From NCBI GenBank assembly GCA_963696675.1, contig CAVOLM010000012.1:1-64000 (forward strand): DNA of 64,000 bases, given 5' to 3'. Below the pieces are notes generated by a model, which had not been told where the DNA came from, did not search any database, and saw only the letters and a program-made list of their open reading frames with translations. The number at the start of each line of letters is the position of its first letter. Position 1 is the stretch's first letter. Below, in pieces: positions 18,186 to 27,670 of this stretch. A program made the position numbers and the translations under genes. Source of the stretch: DATBVX01 sp963696675 (GTDB lineage: Bacteria; Pseudomonadota; Gammaproteobacteria; Steroidobacterales; Steroidobacteraceae).

Positions 18186-19925
18186 ATGAAGAACCGATGG
18201 CCGGTCATTTGTTTGGGTCTGCTGATCGCGGCCTGCCAGTCCTCTGCCGAACGGCCGGCGGAAGCGTTTGACCTGATTCTGAAGGGTGGCACCGTCTACG
18301 ACGGCAGCGGCAAGCCCGGAGCGGTCTCGGATGTCGGCGTGCGAGGCGATCGGATCGTCCGGGTCGGTGATCTTTCACAATCGGTGTCGAAGCTCACGCT
18401 CGACGTCCGCGGTCGGGCCGTTGCGCCCGGATTCATCAATGTGCTGTCGCACTCGGAAGAGTCACTGATCGCCGATGGGCACTCGCAGAGCGAAATTCGC
18501 GAGGGAGTGACGCTCGAGATCATGGGCGAGGGATTTTCGATGGGCCCGCTCAATGAGGCCATGAAGGCCGAGGCCCTCAAGCAGCAGGCCGATATCAAGT
18601 ATCCAGTGGAATGGACGACGCTGGGCGAATATCTCGACTGGCTCGCCCATCGCGGCATAGCCACCAACGTCGCATCGTTGGTGGGTGCGACTACCGTGCG
18701 GATCCACGAGCTCGGCTACGACGACAAGAAACCGACACCTGCTGAGCTGGAACGTATGAAAGCCCTGGTGCAGCAGGCGATGGAGGAGGGCGCGCTCGGC
18801 GTCGGCAGCGCCCTCATTTACGTGCCGGGGAGCTTTGCATCCACGGAGGAGATCATCGAGCTGTGCAGAGTCGCGGCACGTTACAACGGGGTATATGCCA
18901 CGCACATGCGCAGCGAGGGCGATCGCTTCCTGGAGGCGATCGACGAGACCGCGCGAATCGCACGCGAGGCGGGCATTCGCGCGGAAATCTTTCACCTCAA
19001 GGCAGCGGGGGAATCCAACTGGCCCAAGATGGCGCAGGCGATCGAGCGCATCGAGACCGCACGCCGCTCCGGTGTCAAGCTCACCGCAGACATGTATCCG
19101 TACACTGCAGGCGCGACGGGGCTCGATGCAGCAATGCCACCGTGGGTGCAGGAAGGTGGGCTCGACGCGTGGGTTGAGCGGCTGAAGCAGCCCGATGTGC
19201 GCCGTCGTGTCGCAGAAGAAATGCGCACGCATTCGACGAGCTGGGAGAATCTATACGCCGCCGCGGGTTCGCCGGACCGCGTACTGTTGATCGGATTCAA
19301 GAACCCGGCGCTCAAGCCGCTCACTGGCAAGTCACTTGCGGAAGTGGCGAAGATGCGTGGCAAATCTCCCGAGGAGACGGCGATGGATCTCGTGGTCGAG
19401 GATCACACGCGCGTCGGCACGGCGTACTTCCTCATGTCTGAAGACAACGTGCGTCTCGGACTGAAGCAGCCGTGGGTGAGCATCGGTTCGGACGAAGGGT
19501 CGATGGCGCCGGAAGGCGTGTTCCTGCTGCAGAACCCGCACCCGCGCGCCTATGGCGCGTTCGCACGTTTCCTGGGTCACTACGCGCGTGACGAGAAGCT
19601 CGCGACCGTCGAAGAGGCAGTACGCCGCATGACGCGCCTGCCCGCGGAAAACTTCGCGCTGGAGGGCCGGGGCTGCCTCGAGGCGGGTTGTTTCGCGGAT
19701 ATCGTGGTGTTCGATCCGGCCAAGGTCCAGGACTTCGCGACCTTCGCGCAGCCGCATCGCTACTCGACCGGCATGATTGACGTCTTCGTCAACGGTGTGC
19801 AGGTGCTGCGTGACGGGGAGCACACGGGTGCCACACCCGGGCGCTTTGTGCGCGGCCCCGGTTATCGGGGCGGGCGGATGCAGATTCCACGAGAGCCAAG
19901 CCGAATGAGCGCAGGCTTCAGTTAG
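18186..19925 (+). CDS. D-aminoacylase-like amidohydrolase lipoprotein
   Basis: 579 residues, frame intact. Lipoprotein signal MKNRWPVICLGLLIAAC with Cys at the cleavage site. The fold is the amidohydrolase TIM barrel of N-acyl-D-amino-acid deacylases: LILKGGTVYDGSG, VAPGFINVLSHSEES, THMRSEGDRFLEAIDE, EIFHLKAAGESNW, TADMYPYTAGATGLDA, GSDEGSMAPEG and FADIVVFDPAKVQD. The usual metal-binding H-x-H after the first strand reads LSH, so the first His is missing, and GEG replaces the bridging-Cys region. Hydrolysis of N-acyl D-amino acids is therefore likely but not assured. GAGGAAA lies upstream of ATG 18,186. Confidence 0.8.
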   Translation: MKNRWPVICLGLLIAACQSSAERPAEAFDLILKGGTVYDGSGKPGAVSDVGVRGDRIVRVGDLSQSVSKLTLDVRGRAVAPGFINVLSHSEESLIADGHSQSEIREGVTLEIMGEGFSMGPLNEAMKAEALKQQADIKYPVEWTTLGEYLDWLAHRGIATNVASLVGATTVRIHELGYDDKKPTPAELERMKALVQQAMEEGALGVGSALIYVPGSFASTEEIIELCRVAARYNGVYATHMRSEGDRFLEAIDETARIAREAGIRAEIFHLKAAGESNWPKMAQAIERIETARRSGVKLTADMYPYTAGATGLDAAMPPWVQEGGLDAWVERLKQPDVRRRVAEEMRTHSTSWENLYAAAGSPDRVLLIGFKNPALKPLTGKSLAEVAKMRGKSPEETAMDLVVEDHTRVGTAYFLMSEDNVRLGLKQPWVSIGSDEGSMAPEGVFLLQNPHPRAYGAFARFLGHYARDEKLATVEEAVRRMTRLPAENFALEGRGCLEAGCFADIVVFDPAKVQDFATFAQPHRYSTGMIDVFVNGVQVLRDGEHTGATPGRFVRGPGYRGGRMQIPREPSRMSAGFS

Positions 19926-20036
19926 ATGGGTGGACATCGGGTGACACCTGCCGACGGCGCCGGCTTCAATGTTTGCGGGTTTGGTTTGTACGGCACTACG
20001 AGAGTAAGCGTGATCCGGCGTTGGCGGCATGGTCTG

Positions 20037-20977
20037 TCACCCGATGGCCGCCCATACAAACTGCACCAGCGAGATGCCTCGCGCAGCTGCTTCACGCCCG
20101 ACCGCCCGCGTCCAGCGCCCAGCAATTGACGACGGCGAGGCGAAAGCCACCCGGAGGCATCGAGTGCGCTGCTTCGGGATCGTCCGCGTGGAACGTGATC
20201 TGGATACTCGAGAGCAGCGAGTCCTCGAGGAGCGAGGAGACGAGTGCAGATGGCGGCACGCGACGCGCGGCCGAATGCGGTCCCCAGGCAACGACACTGA
20301 AACCATCGCGCCGGTCGCGCTCCTCGAATCGCCAGCGCCCCGTCGCGTAGAGATCCACGACCGCGCTGACCCACGCATCGCCGCCGTACAGATCCGGCCA
20401 TTGGTCAGTGAAGCGCAGGTGGCACTCGATGATCGTGCCGTCGATCGTCTCGAGATTCACCATGCCGGTGTAGCCGCGCAGGTTCGATCTGCAGCCACGC
20501 ACCCAGGCTGGCCTCGAGTCCGGGTCGCGAAGCGCCCATCACCAGCCAATGATCGAAGGTGCCGCCACCGGCAGAGTCTCCGCGGGCATGACGCCACCAG
20601 TGCGCCTCGCCGTCGATCACCACTGCATCGCTGCTCAGGTGCTCGCCTTCGTACAGACGCATCCACATGTGCCCGGGCGTTTGTGATGCGAGGTAGTCCG
20701 CACGGGACTCGATGATCCGGCTCCCCGCACCCATGCCGCGCAGGTTGTAGATCGGTTTGCTGAACACCGGATAGTGCAGCGGCTCGATGCCATGCGGGCC
20801 GTGCTCGATGCCCTGGGTTGCGCAGATCAGCAGCTTGTTGAAGACCCAGCGTTGCGCTGGAAAACAGCGCCAGCTCTCCATGTCATCCGTCGGAACGAGG
20901 ACATCGTCGGGGCACGGCACGCGTGCGAAATACTGCTCGCGCCAGGGATCGCACTCGATGATCGGCATGCGGCCCAT
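20037..20977 (-). CDS. ATP-grasp-like hypothetical protein (two frameshifts)
   Basis: About 312 residues. I do not know a named family, but the order of motifs is ATP-grasp-like: a lysine strand HYPVFSKPIYNLRGMGAGS, an E-x-E-like strand HMWMRLYEGEHLSSDAVVID, and a metal-binding strand GYTGMVNLETIDGTIIECHL with RFTDQWPDLYGG. +1 shifts near 20,480 and 20,097 split it into three pieces; the last exon-like piece ends REAAARGISLVQFVWAAIG. A ligase acting on an acid and an amine would be the default guess. Flanking genes give no clue. Confidence 0.55.
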
Positions 20978-21140
20978 TGTTCAGCCCGCTGCGCCAGCGT
21001 TCAAGAGCGCCACAATTCGCCACGATTGTTCCTCACCGCGCCGCAATTGCTGCCCGGCGCGAGCGCAATCCGCAGTTGCAATAGAGCCTCGAAAGGACCG
21101 CGAGGTCCTGCACCGCCTCGAAGCCAACTGGAGAACCGAC

Positions 21141-21893
21141 ATGAAACCGAGATACACGACTGTCATTGCAAGCGCGGGGCTCGCGGCCCTCGTCGCTTCC
21201 GGCACTGCGAACGCCGCGCAGGATGCAACCAAGCCCAGCCAGAAAGAAGAGGCCATCGGCGTCTTCAGCGGCATGGCCATCGGCGCGGTCGCCGGCGGGC
21301 CGCTGGGCGCGATCGCTGGAATGACTGTGGGCGCACTGCTCGGGCATCGTTTCGATGCCAAGAAGCAGCAGCTCGCCACACTCGATCAGCGCCTGAAGGA
21401 ATCCGATCAGACGATCACGCAACTGGCCGGGGAGCTGCGCGGTTCGCAGGAGCGCGTGGCGGCGCTGAGCGAGGAGCTGCGGACGCAGCCGCTGCCGCCG
21501 GCCGTGCGCGAGAGCCTGCGCGGTGACGTGCTGTTTCGGACCAACGACAGCACGCTCACTGGCGACACCGAGGCGCAGCTCACACAACTCGCCCAGGCGC
21601 TGACACGCGTGCCGGAAGTGATCGTGAAGGTCGATGGGTACGCGGACCCCCGCGGCACCGAGAGCGAGAACCTGAAACTGTCCGGTGACCGTGCCGAAGC
21701 GGTGCGCGCGGCTCTCATGGCGGGTGGCATCGCGGACAGCCGCATTGTTGTTGTTGCACACGGAGAGGACGGCGTCACCACGCCCGAGGGCGACATCGAT
21801 GGCTATGCGCTCAATCGGCGCGTGGTCATCACGCTCGAAGGTGCGAACGCCCAGGTTGCACAGAGCGCCACCGATCCGACGACCGACCCGTGA
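21141..21893 (+). CDS. OmpA-family outer-membrane/periplasmic protein
   Basis: 250 residues from ATG 21,141 with GGAG 8 nt upstream; the long open frame upstream of this ATG is not coding-like. Order: signal peptide (MKPRYTTVIASAGLAALVAS ending ANAAQ), glycine-zipper segment FSGMAIGAVAGGPLGAIAGM, a coiled coil (KKQQLATLDQRLKESDQTIT), and a C-terminal OmpA domain (GDVLFRTNDSTLTGD, VDGYADPRGTESENLKLS, NRRVVITLE) that binds peptidoglycan. The architecture is like the sortase-associated OmpA-like proteins, but no sortase gene is adjacent. Confidence 0.8.
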   Translation: MKPRYTTVIASAGLAALVASGTANAAQDATKPSQKEEAIGVFSGMAIGAVAGGPLGAIAGMTVGALLGHRFDAKKQQLATLDQRLKESDQTITQLAGELRGSQERVAALSEELRTQPLPPAVRESLRGDVLFRTNDSTLTGDTEAQLTQLAQALTRVPEVIVKVDGYADPRGTESENLKLSGDRAEAVRAALMAGGIADSRIVVVAHGEDGVTTPEGDIDGYALNRRVVITLEGANAQVAQSATDPTTDP

Positions 21894-21954
21894 CGGCTCC
21901 GGAGTTCGGGGTGGCACGAAGCGTCGCGCTGCTTGACAGCCCGCCAACTGTGGC

Positions 21955-22385
21955 GTGACGCTCGTGATCGAATACCCCGGCCGCCCCGAACTCCGACCCG
22001 CGAGTCTCCATGATGAAAACCTCCAGGCCCGCATCGTCTCGTTTCGCGACGCCGTCACCGCGGAAGCCTCCACTCCGGACGCGAAGCACCTGCTCTCGGG
22101 CAAGCCGCAACTCACGCTCTGGAATCACTACACCGATCGCGAGCAGTCAGTTCTTTGCCGGCGTGTGGGCCAGCACGCGTGGCAAGTGGCGCGTGCGACT
22201 ATGTCGAGCACGAGTTCTGCTGCATGACCCAGGGACGCGTGCGCATGACCAGCGCGGCCGGCGAACAGTGGGAGTTCGCAGCCGGAGACAGTTTCGTCGT
22301 GCCGGGAGGATTCGAGGGCACGTGGGAAGTCCTCGAAGACTGCCGCAAGCTGTACGTGATTTTCCAGCCGTCCGCTCCATCCTGA
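21955..22385 (+). CDS. Small cupin-domain protein (two frameshifts)
   Basis: About 142 residues. The C-terminal half is a cupin: YVEHEFCCMTQGRVRMTSAAGEQW cut by frame changes, then FAAGDSFVVPGGFEGTWEVL, of the ureidoglycine-aminohydrolase-like cupin group. The N-terminal half is in another frame (EYPGRPELRPASLHDENL to TLWNHYTDRE), joined through FFAGVWASTRGKWRV in a third frame; +1 shifts lie near 22,150 and 22,200. The start is a GTG at 21,955 without a good ribosome-binding site, so the true start is uncertain. Substrate unknown. Confidence 0.6.
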
Positions 22386-22394
22386 GGCAGACGC

Positions 22395-22413
22395 GCGCGC
22401 CGTTTCGGCGCGC
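22395..22413 (+). terminator. GC-rich hairpin after the cupin gene
   Basis: GCGCGCCG-TTT-CGGCGCGC is a perfect 8-bp stem with a 3-base loop, starting 10 bp after the cupin stop. It is followed by TGTGCTT, so the T tract is poor; a factor-assisted or weak intrinsic terminator is likely. Confidence 0.45.
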
Positions 22414-22537
22414 TGTGCTTCGCAGAACTCTCTGCATCGGTGCACGTACTCGGTGCGCTGCCCGATCATCGTGCACTTCCACGCATTTTGTCGCGCTTCG
22501 TGCCCCGAACCGCGGTCCGGGCGATGAAGACGGCGCG

Positions 22538-22553
22538 TGGCATGCTTTCTGCA
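22538..22553 (+). promoter_or_regulatory. Sigma-54-type promoter upstream of the porin gene
   Basis: TGGCATGCTTTCTGCA matches the -24/-12 consensus with GG (22,539-22,540) and GC (22,551-22,552) exactly 10 bases apart. It lies about 240 bp upstream of the porin start, giving a long leader. The gap 22,386-22,794 otherwise contains the hairpin at 22,395 and a short ATG frame at 22,567 (MSNKQWEFSMRSVEEGLS) without support as a gene. TorF-type porins often neighbour glnK-amtB (general knowledge), which would fit nitrogen control. Confidence 0.5.
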
Positions 22554-22794
22554 GAGATGCAGACTCATGTCCAACAAACAATGGGAGTTTTCGATGCGCA
22601 GCGTTGAAGAAGGATTGAGCCGGCCCCTCGGCACGCGAGCCCGGAGCAGGACTGCAAACTCTCCGGGTTCGCGTTGCATCTCAGCCACATCCCTCGTCAA
22701 AACGTCTTACGCGTGCCGCTGGCAGGCGGCGCTGCTATGATGCCTGCGCGCAACGGAAGGGGGTCTCATCGGACTTCCACTAGAGGAGATGTTC

Positions 22795-23506
22795 ATGCGG
22801 AGCTACTTTGCGATCGCAGCGGGTCTTCTCCTGGCAACGGGAGCGGTTCAGGCCCAGGTGACGGCAACCGTCACTGCCGTGAGCGACTACGATTTTCGTG
22901 GCGTCAGCCTGTCGGGTACCGATCCGGCCCTGCAGGGCAGTATCGACTGGGCGCAACGACAGTGGTTTCTACGCCGGCCTGTGGGCGAGCAGCAGCCTGG
23001 ACTTCGGCCCGGGTATCGGATGCCGACTGGGAAACCGATCTCTACTTCGGTATCACCGGTGGAGCTGAGGAAGGCTTCGGCTGGTCGGCCGGGTTCGTCT
23101 ACTACTACTACTGGCCGGACGGTGACAACGTCGAATATCCAGAGATCTTCGTGGGCGGACAGCTACCAGTCTTTCGGCGCGAAGCTCTGGTACACGAACG
23201 ACTACGGCAACCTCGACCCTGACGCGTGGTACCTGGAGGGCAATTTCGATCACGACCTGCCGTCCAATTTCTCCATCCACGCACACCTCGGCTACAACTA
23301 CGGCGACTACTGGAAGGATATCAACGGCGACGAGACCATCGATTGGTCGATCGGCGTTGGCTACGCGCTGGGGAACTTCACCCTGCTGTTGAAGTACGTC
23401 GATAACGAGACTGACGTGCACGTCAACGAGCGATCCCTTCAACAACGAAGGCCGCGTGATCTTCTCGATCGCGACCACGTTCCCGTGGGAAAAGGTAGTT
23501 GAGTAA
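22795..23506 (+). CDS. TorF-family putative porin (four frameshifts)
   Basis: Outer-membrane beta-barrel, about 236 residues. Of two ATGs, 22,795 has GAGGAG at 6-nt spacing and is chosen over 22,789. Signal peptide MRSYFAIAAGLLLATGAVQA; barrel start VTATVTAVSDYDFRGVSLSG; then SGFYAGLWASSSLDFG, DADWETDLYFGITGGAEEGF, SYQSFGAKLWYTNDYGN and IDWSIGVGYALGNFTLLLKY. +1 shifts lie near 22,955, 23,010, 23,155 and 23,425. The last restores the natural C-terminus GRVIFSIATTFPWEKVVE, with its stop at 23,504-23,506. A putative sigma-54 promoter lies upstream. Confidence 0.82.
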
Positions 23507-23538
23507 CCTGGAGAGAGGGCGCCGCGCCCTCTCTCCAT

Positions 23539-24874
23539 TTACTGCAGCGTGCGGATCACTTCACCGATCCGCCCGAACAATTCGTCGATGTGACTCTTCT
23601 CGATGATGAGTGGCGGTGAGAGCGCGAGCACGTTGCCTGTCACGCGCGTCAGCACTCCCTGGTCGAAGCAACGCGTGAACAATTCGAACGCGCGCGAGCT
23701 GCCGTCGGGTCTCGCTTCGAGCTCGATTGCGCCGATCAATCCATAGTTGCGCAGGTCGAGCACGTGCGGCAGTCCCTTCAGGCTGTGCAGGGCCTCCTCC
23801 CAATACGGCGACAGTTCGCGCGCACGCGTGAGCAGACCCTCGTGCTGATAGATATAGAGCGTCGCCAGCGCGGCGGCGCATGCGACCGGATGCGCCGAGT
23901 AGGTGTAGCCATGGAACAGCTCGATGCCGCTTTCCGGGCCCTGCATGAAGGCGTCGTAAATGAACTTGCGGGCGAACACCGCGCCCATCGGGACGCAGCC
24001 GTTGGTCAGTCCCTTGGCCGCCGTGATGAGATCGGGCAGGACGTCGAATTCCTGCGCGCCAAAGGGCGAGCCCAGGCGTCCGAAGCCGGTGATGACTTCA
24101 TCGAAGATGAGCAGAATGCCGTGCTTGTCGCAGATCTCACGCAATCGCTTGAGGTAGCCCTTGGGCGGAAGGATCACGCCTGCTGACCCTGAGACCGGTT
24201 CGACGATGACGGCGGCGATGGTCGAAGCATCGTGCAGCGCCACCAGCCGCTCGAGCTCATCGGCCCGCTCCACGCCATGCTCTGGCAACCCCTTGGAAAA
24301 GGCGTTGCGGTCCGAGATCGAGCGTGTGAGGCAGGTGATCGACACCAGCGAGCAGCGTCCCGAACGCCTTGCGATTATTGACCATGCCGCCGACCGAGAT
24401 GCCACCGAAGCCGACACCGTGATACGCCTTCTCGCGCCCGATCAGCCGCTGGCGTTGTCCCTCGCCGCGAGCCCGGTGATAGGCCAGCGCGATCTTGAGC
24501 GCCGTGTCGACGGATTCGGAGCCGGAGTTGGTGAAGAAGACATGATCGAACCCGGTGGGAGCGATGCGCGTGAGCCGATTGGCAAGCTCGAATGCGGCCG
24601 GGTGGCCGATCTGAAACGAAGGCGCGTAGTCGAGAGTAACGAGTTGCCGATGCACCGCTTCGGCGATCTCGCGGCGATTGTGGCCGGCGTTTACGCACCA
24701 CAAGCCCGCGGCGCCGTCGAGGATGCGGCGTCCGTCGGCACTCCAGTAGTACATCCCGTCGGCGCGCGCTAGCAGGCGCGGATTGGCCTTGAACTGGCGG
24801 TTGGCGGTGAACGGCATCCACCACGCTTCCAGTTCTGAGCGCGGAATGTTGGGGGGCAGCGGTGCGGTGCTCAT
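23539..24874 (-). CDS. Omega-amino acid--pyruvate transaminase, class III PLP enzyme (one frameshift)
   Basis: Transfers amino groups from beta-alanine, GABA-like or diamine substrates to pyruvate. About 444 residues. Diagnostic stretches are AWWMPFTANRQFKANPRLL, GLWCVNAGHNRREIAEAV, VFFTNSGSESVDTALKIAL, EKAYHGVGFGGISVGGM, LIFDEVITGFGRLG and the PLP-lysine strand TAAKGLTNGCVPMGAV, close to Pseudomonas beta-alanine:pyruvate transaminase. A +1 shift near 24,310 separates VDHLPHTLD from NAFSKGLPEHG. It is divergent from a PuuR-like regulator with a palindromic operator between them, so it probably belongs to polyamine catabolism. Confidence 0.88.
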
Positions 24875-24930
24875 CGATGTGCTCCGGGAAGTGTGCGAGC
24901 GCAGAGGTTAAGAAAAATTGACACGGACGA

Positions 24931-24949
24931 CAAATCTGGCCCAGATTTG
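24931..24949. promoter_or_regulatory. Palindromic operator between the transaminase and PuuR-like genes
   Basis: CAAATCTGG-C-CCAGATTTG is a perfect 9-bp inverted repeat around one base. It lies midway in the 114-bp divergent gap, 40 bp before the regulator ATG. A TTGACA at 24,919-24,924 on the + strand and TTAACC on the - strand place it over or next to likely core promoters in both directions. It is the natural candidate binding site for the XRE/cupin regulator encoded at 24,989. Confidence 0.6.
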
Positions 24950-24988
24950 CCCCTCATTGTTAATTATCTTAAACGGTAACGGCACGCC

Positions 24989-25537
24989 ATGACCATCGAT
25001 GTGGGCGCGCATCTGCGCGCGGTTCGTGGAATGTATGGGCTTTCCCAGCGCGAGCTCGCCAAGCGTGCGGGGGTCACCAACGGCATGATCTCGCTCATCG
25101 AGCAAAATCGGGTCAGCCCCTCGGTGAGCTCGCTGAAGAAGGTTCTCGACGGCATCCCGATGTCACTCGCGGAATTCTTCACCCTCGACCTGAGTGCCGG
25201 GCCGCAGGTTTTCTACGGACGCGATGAGCTCACGGATCTCGGGAACGGGGAGGTGTCCTTGCGCCTGGTTGCGGCCAAGCGTCCCAATCGCGCACTTGCC
25301 ATCCTTCATGAGCGCTACGCGCCCGGCGCCGATACGGGCGCCGACATGCTGAGCCACAAGGGAGAAGAGGGCGGCATCGTGATTCGCGGGCGCGTCGAGC
25401 TGACCGTCGGTGCCGCCACGCGCGTGCTCGAGACTGGCGATGCCTATTACTTCTCGAGCGCCGTGCCGCACCGGTTCCGAAATGCCGGGCGCGAGGAGTG
25501 TGAGATCATCAGCGCCAGCAGTCCGCCGACGTTTTAG
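24989..25537 (+). CDS. puuR: XRE-cupin transcriptional regulator, PuuR-like
   Basis: 182 residues: helix-turn-helix at about 8-62 (LRAVRGMYGLSQRELAKRAG, NGMISLIEQNRVSPSVSSLK) and a C-terminal cupin sensor domain (HKGEEGGIVIRGRVELTVG, GDAYYFSSAVPHRFRNAG). This is the architecture of PuuR, which represses putrescine-utilisation genes and responds to putrescine. It is divergent from the omega-transaminase and 0.6 kb before puuC. The frame is intact. Other XRE-cupin regulators share this layout, so the ligand is inferred from context. Confidence 0.82.
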   Translation: MTIDVGAHLRAVRGMYGLSQRELAKRAGVTNGMISLIEQNRVSPSVSSLKKVLDGIPMSLAEFFTLDLSAGPQVFYGRDELTDLGNGEVSLRLVAAKRPNRALAILHERYAPGADTGADMLSHKGEEGGIVIRGRVELTVGAATRVLETGDAYYFSSAVPHRFRNAGREECEIISASSPPTF

Positions 25538-25553
25538 GGGCACTGGTTTCCCA

Positions 25554-26178
25554 ATGAGGCCTCTCGACTCGAAGCCGAGGTTCTTCCGTTCACCGGCCCA
25601 GTTGCGTCGATGGCTGGAGCGGCATCATGAGACCGCCGGGCACCTTCTCGTCAGGTTCTACAAAAAGGGCTCGGGCAAGCCGAGCATCACCTGGCCTGAG
25701 TCCGTGGACGAGGCGCTGTGTTTCGGCTGGATCGACGGCATCCGCAAGCGCGCCGATGACGCTGAGCTACACGATTCGTTTTACACCACGCAAGTCCACC
25801 AGCACCTGGAGTGCAATCAATATCAAACGGGCACGCCTCCTCATCGAGCAAGGACGTATGCACCCTGACGGCCTGAAAGCCTTCGAGGCGCGGCGCGCGA
25901 ACAGGTCGGGAGTCTATTCCTACGAACAGCGGCCCAAACGTCTCATAGAACCGTACGCCAGCATGCTCGCCGGCAACGAGGCCGCACGGCGCTTCTTTGA
26001 GGGTCAGGCGCCTTCATATGGACGGGCCGCGACCTGGTGGGTGATCAGTGCCCGAAAGGAAGAAACGCGCTTGAAGCGTGCGCGAACGCTGGTAGATCTG
26101 TCAGCAAGAGGACGCTTGATCCCGCAGTTCATCCGCACCCCTGCGAAGGGGCGGCTCGCTGGGCCAAGCCATGAGTGA
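25554..26178 (+). CDS. YdeI/OmpD-associated family protein (one frameshift)
   Basis: About 207 residues. Motifs: FFRSPAQLRRWLERHHETAG, WPESVDEALCFGWIDGIRK, SYTIRFTPRKSTSTWSAINI and ATWWVISARKEETRLKRART, typical of the YdeI/OmdA family whose function is not well defined. A +1 shift near 25,760 separates KRADDA from SYTIRF. The stop overlaps the puuC start by 8 bp (ATGAGTGA), so the two are probably co-translated. Confidence 0.78.
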
Positions 26179-27670
26179 GGCGACCGCGAGCGTCCTGGCA
26201 TTCGCGCGCGGCCGCGATTCGCCCGCTCGCCCAGGCGTTCATCAACGGGCGCTATGTCGATTCGGTGTCCGGTGAAACCTTCGATTGCATGAGCCCCATC
26301 GATGGCCGCAAGCTCGCCAGCGTGGTCAGCGCCAACGAAACCGATGTCGATGCAGCCGTCGCCGCGGCACGCAGCGCGTTCAACAAGGGCACCTGGTCAC
26401 GCATGGCACCAGGCCGCCGCACGCGCGTGCTGCTCAAGTTTGCCGAGCTGATACTGAAGCACACCGAAGAACTGGCGCTCCTGGAAACGCTCGACATGGG
26501 CAAGCCGATCGCGGATAGCACGCGCATCGATATCCCGGCTGCCGCCCGTTGCATCACCTGGTTCGCCGAGGCGATCGACAAGATCTACGACGAAGTTGCA
26601 CCCACCGGGCACGATGCGCTGGCATTGGTGACGCGCGAGCCGGTCGGCGTGGTCGGCGCAATCGTGCCGTGGAATTTCCCGTTGCTCATGGCCTCGTGGA
26701 AGCTCGGCCCGGCTCTGGCCGCCGGCAATTCGGTGGTGCTGAAACCGTCCGAGAAATCGCCGCTCACCGCGATCCGCGTTGCCGAGCTCGCCAGCGAAGC
26801 GGGCCTTCCGGAAGGCGTGCTGAACGTGTTGCCCGGCTTCGGCCAGACCGCCGGCAAGGCGCTTGCGCTGCACATGGACGTGGATTGCATCGCGTTCACC
26901 GGTTCGACAGCGACCGGTCGCTTGATGCTGCAGTACGCGGGTCAGTCGAACCTGAAGCGCGTGTGGCTGGAGTGTGGCGGCAAGTCGCCGAACATCATCA
27001 TGGCGGATTGCTGCCGACCTGGATCGCGCGGCGCGGGCTGCGGCCTTTGCGATCTTTTTCAATCAGGGCGAGATGTGCTCGGCCGGCTCGCGCCTCATCG
27101 TGCAGGAATCGGTACACGACCAGGTGCTGGAGAAGATCGCCACGATTGCGCGCACCATGCAGCCAGGCGATCCGCTCGATCCGACGACGACGCTCGGTGC
27201 GATCGTCGATGAAACCCAGCTCAACACCGTGTTGCGCTATATCGATTCCGGCAAGAGCGAAGGTGCGCGCGTGGCATTGGGTGGAAGCAGGGCGCGTGAG
27301 AGCAGCGGCGGTTTCTATGTCGAGCCCACCGTCTTCGATGCCGTGACGCCGCGGATGAAGATCGCGCGTGAGGAGATCTTCGGGCCGGTGCTCGCGACGC
27401 TGACCTTCAAGACCGTCGAGGAGGCGCTCGGCGATCGCGAACGATGTGATCTACGGACTGGTCGCTGCGGTGTGGACTCGCGACATCACGACGGCGCATC
27501 GCGTCGCGCGCGCCCTGCGCGCTGGCACGGTGTACGTGAATTGCTACGACGCCGACGACATCACGGTGCCCTTCGGCGGTTTCAAGCAATCGGGCAACGG
27601 TCGCGACAAGTCGCTGCATGCCTTCGACAAGTACGTCGAGCTCAAGACCACCTGGATAGACCTGTCATGA
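26171..27670 (+). CDS. puuC: Gamma-glutamyl-gamma-aminobutyraldehyde dehydrogenase (three frameshifts)
   Basis: NAD(P)-dependent aldehyde dehydrogenase converting gamma-glutamyl-aminobutyraldehyde to gamma-glutamyl-GABA. About 498 residues. Motifs: AQAFINGRYVDSVSGETFD, LLETLDMGKPI, IVPWNFPLLMASWKLGPAL, catalytic Glu in WLECGGKSPNI, catalytic Cys in FNQGEMCSAGSRL, and VPFGGFKQSGNGRDKS. ATG 26,171 gives MSEATASVLAFAR before a +1 shift near 26,215; others lie near 27,005 and 27,432. The stop overlaps aguB (ATGA). Context with aguB, puuA, puuB and puuD supports PuuC over other aldehyde dehydrogenases. Confidence 0.87.

Noticed and set aside
20787..21140. Upstream extension of the OmpA-like protein
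   Set aside because: The extension overlaps the ATP-grasp-like gene on the other strand. The ATG at 21,141 has a ribosome-binding site and begins a clear signal peptide.
22567..22740. Short gene MSNKQWEFSMRSVEEGLS... upstream of the porin
   Set aside because: No ribosome-binding site, low-complexity Arg/Ser tail, and it starts right at the predicted sigma-54 start point; more likely leader sequence.
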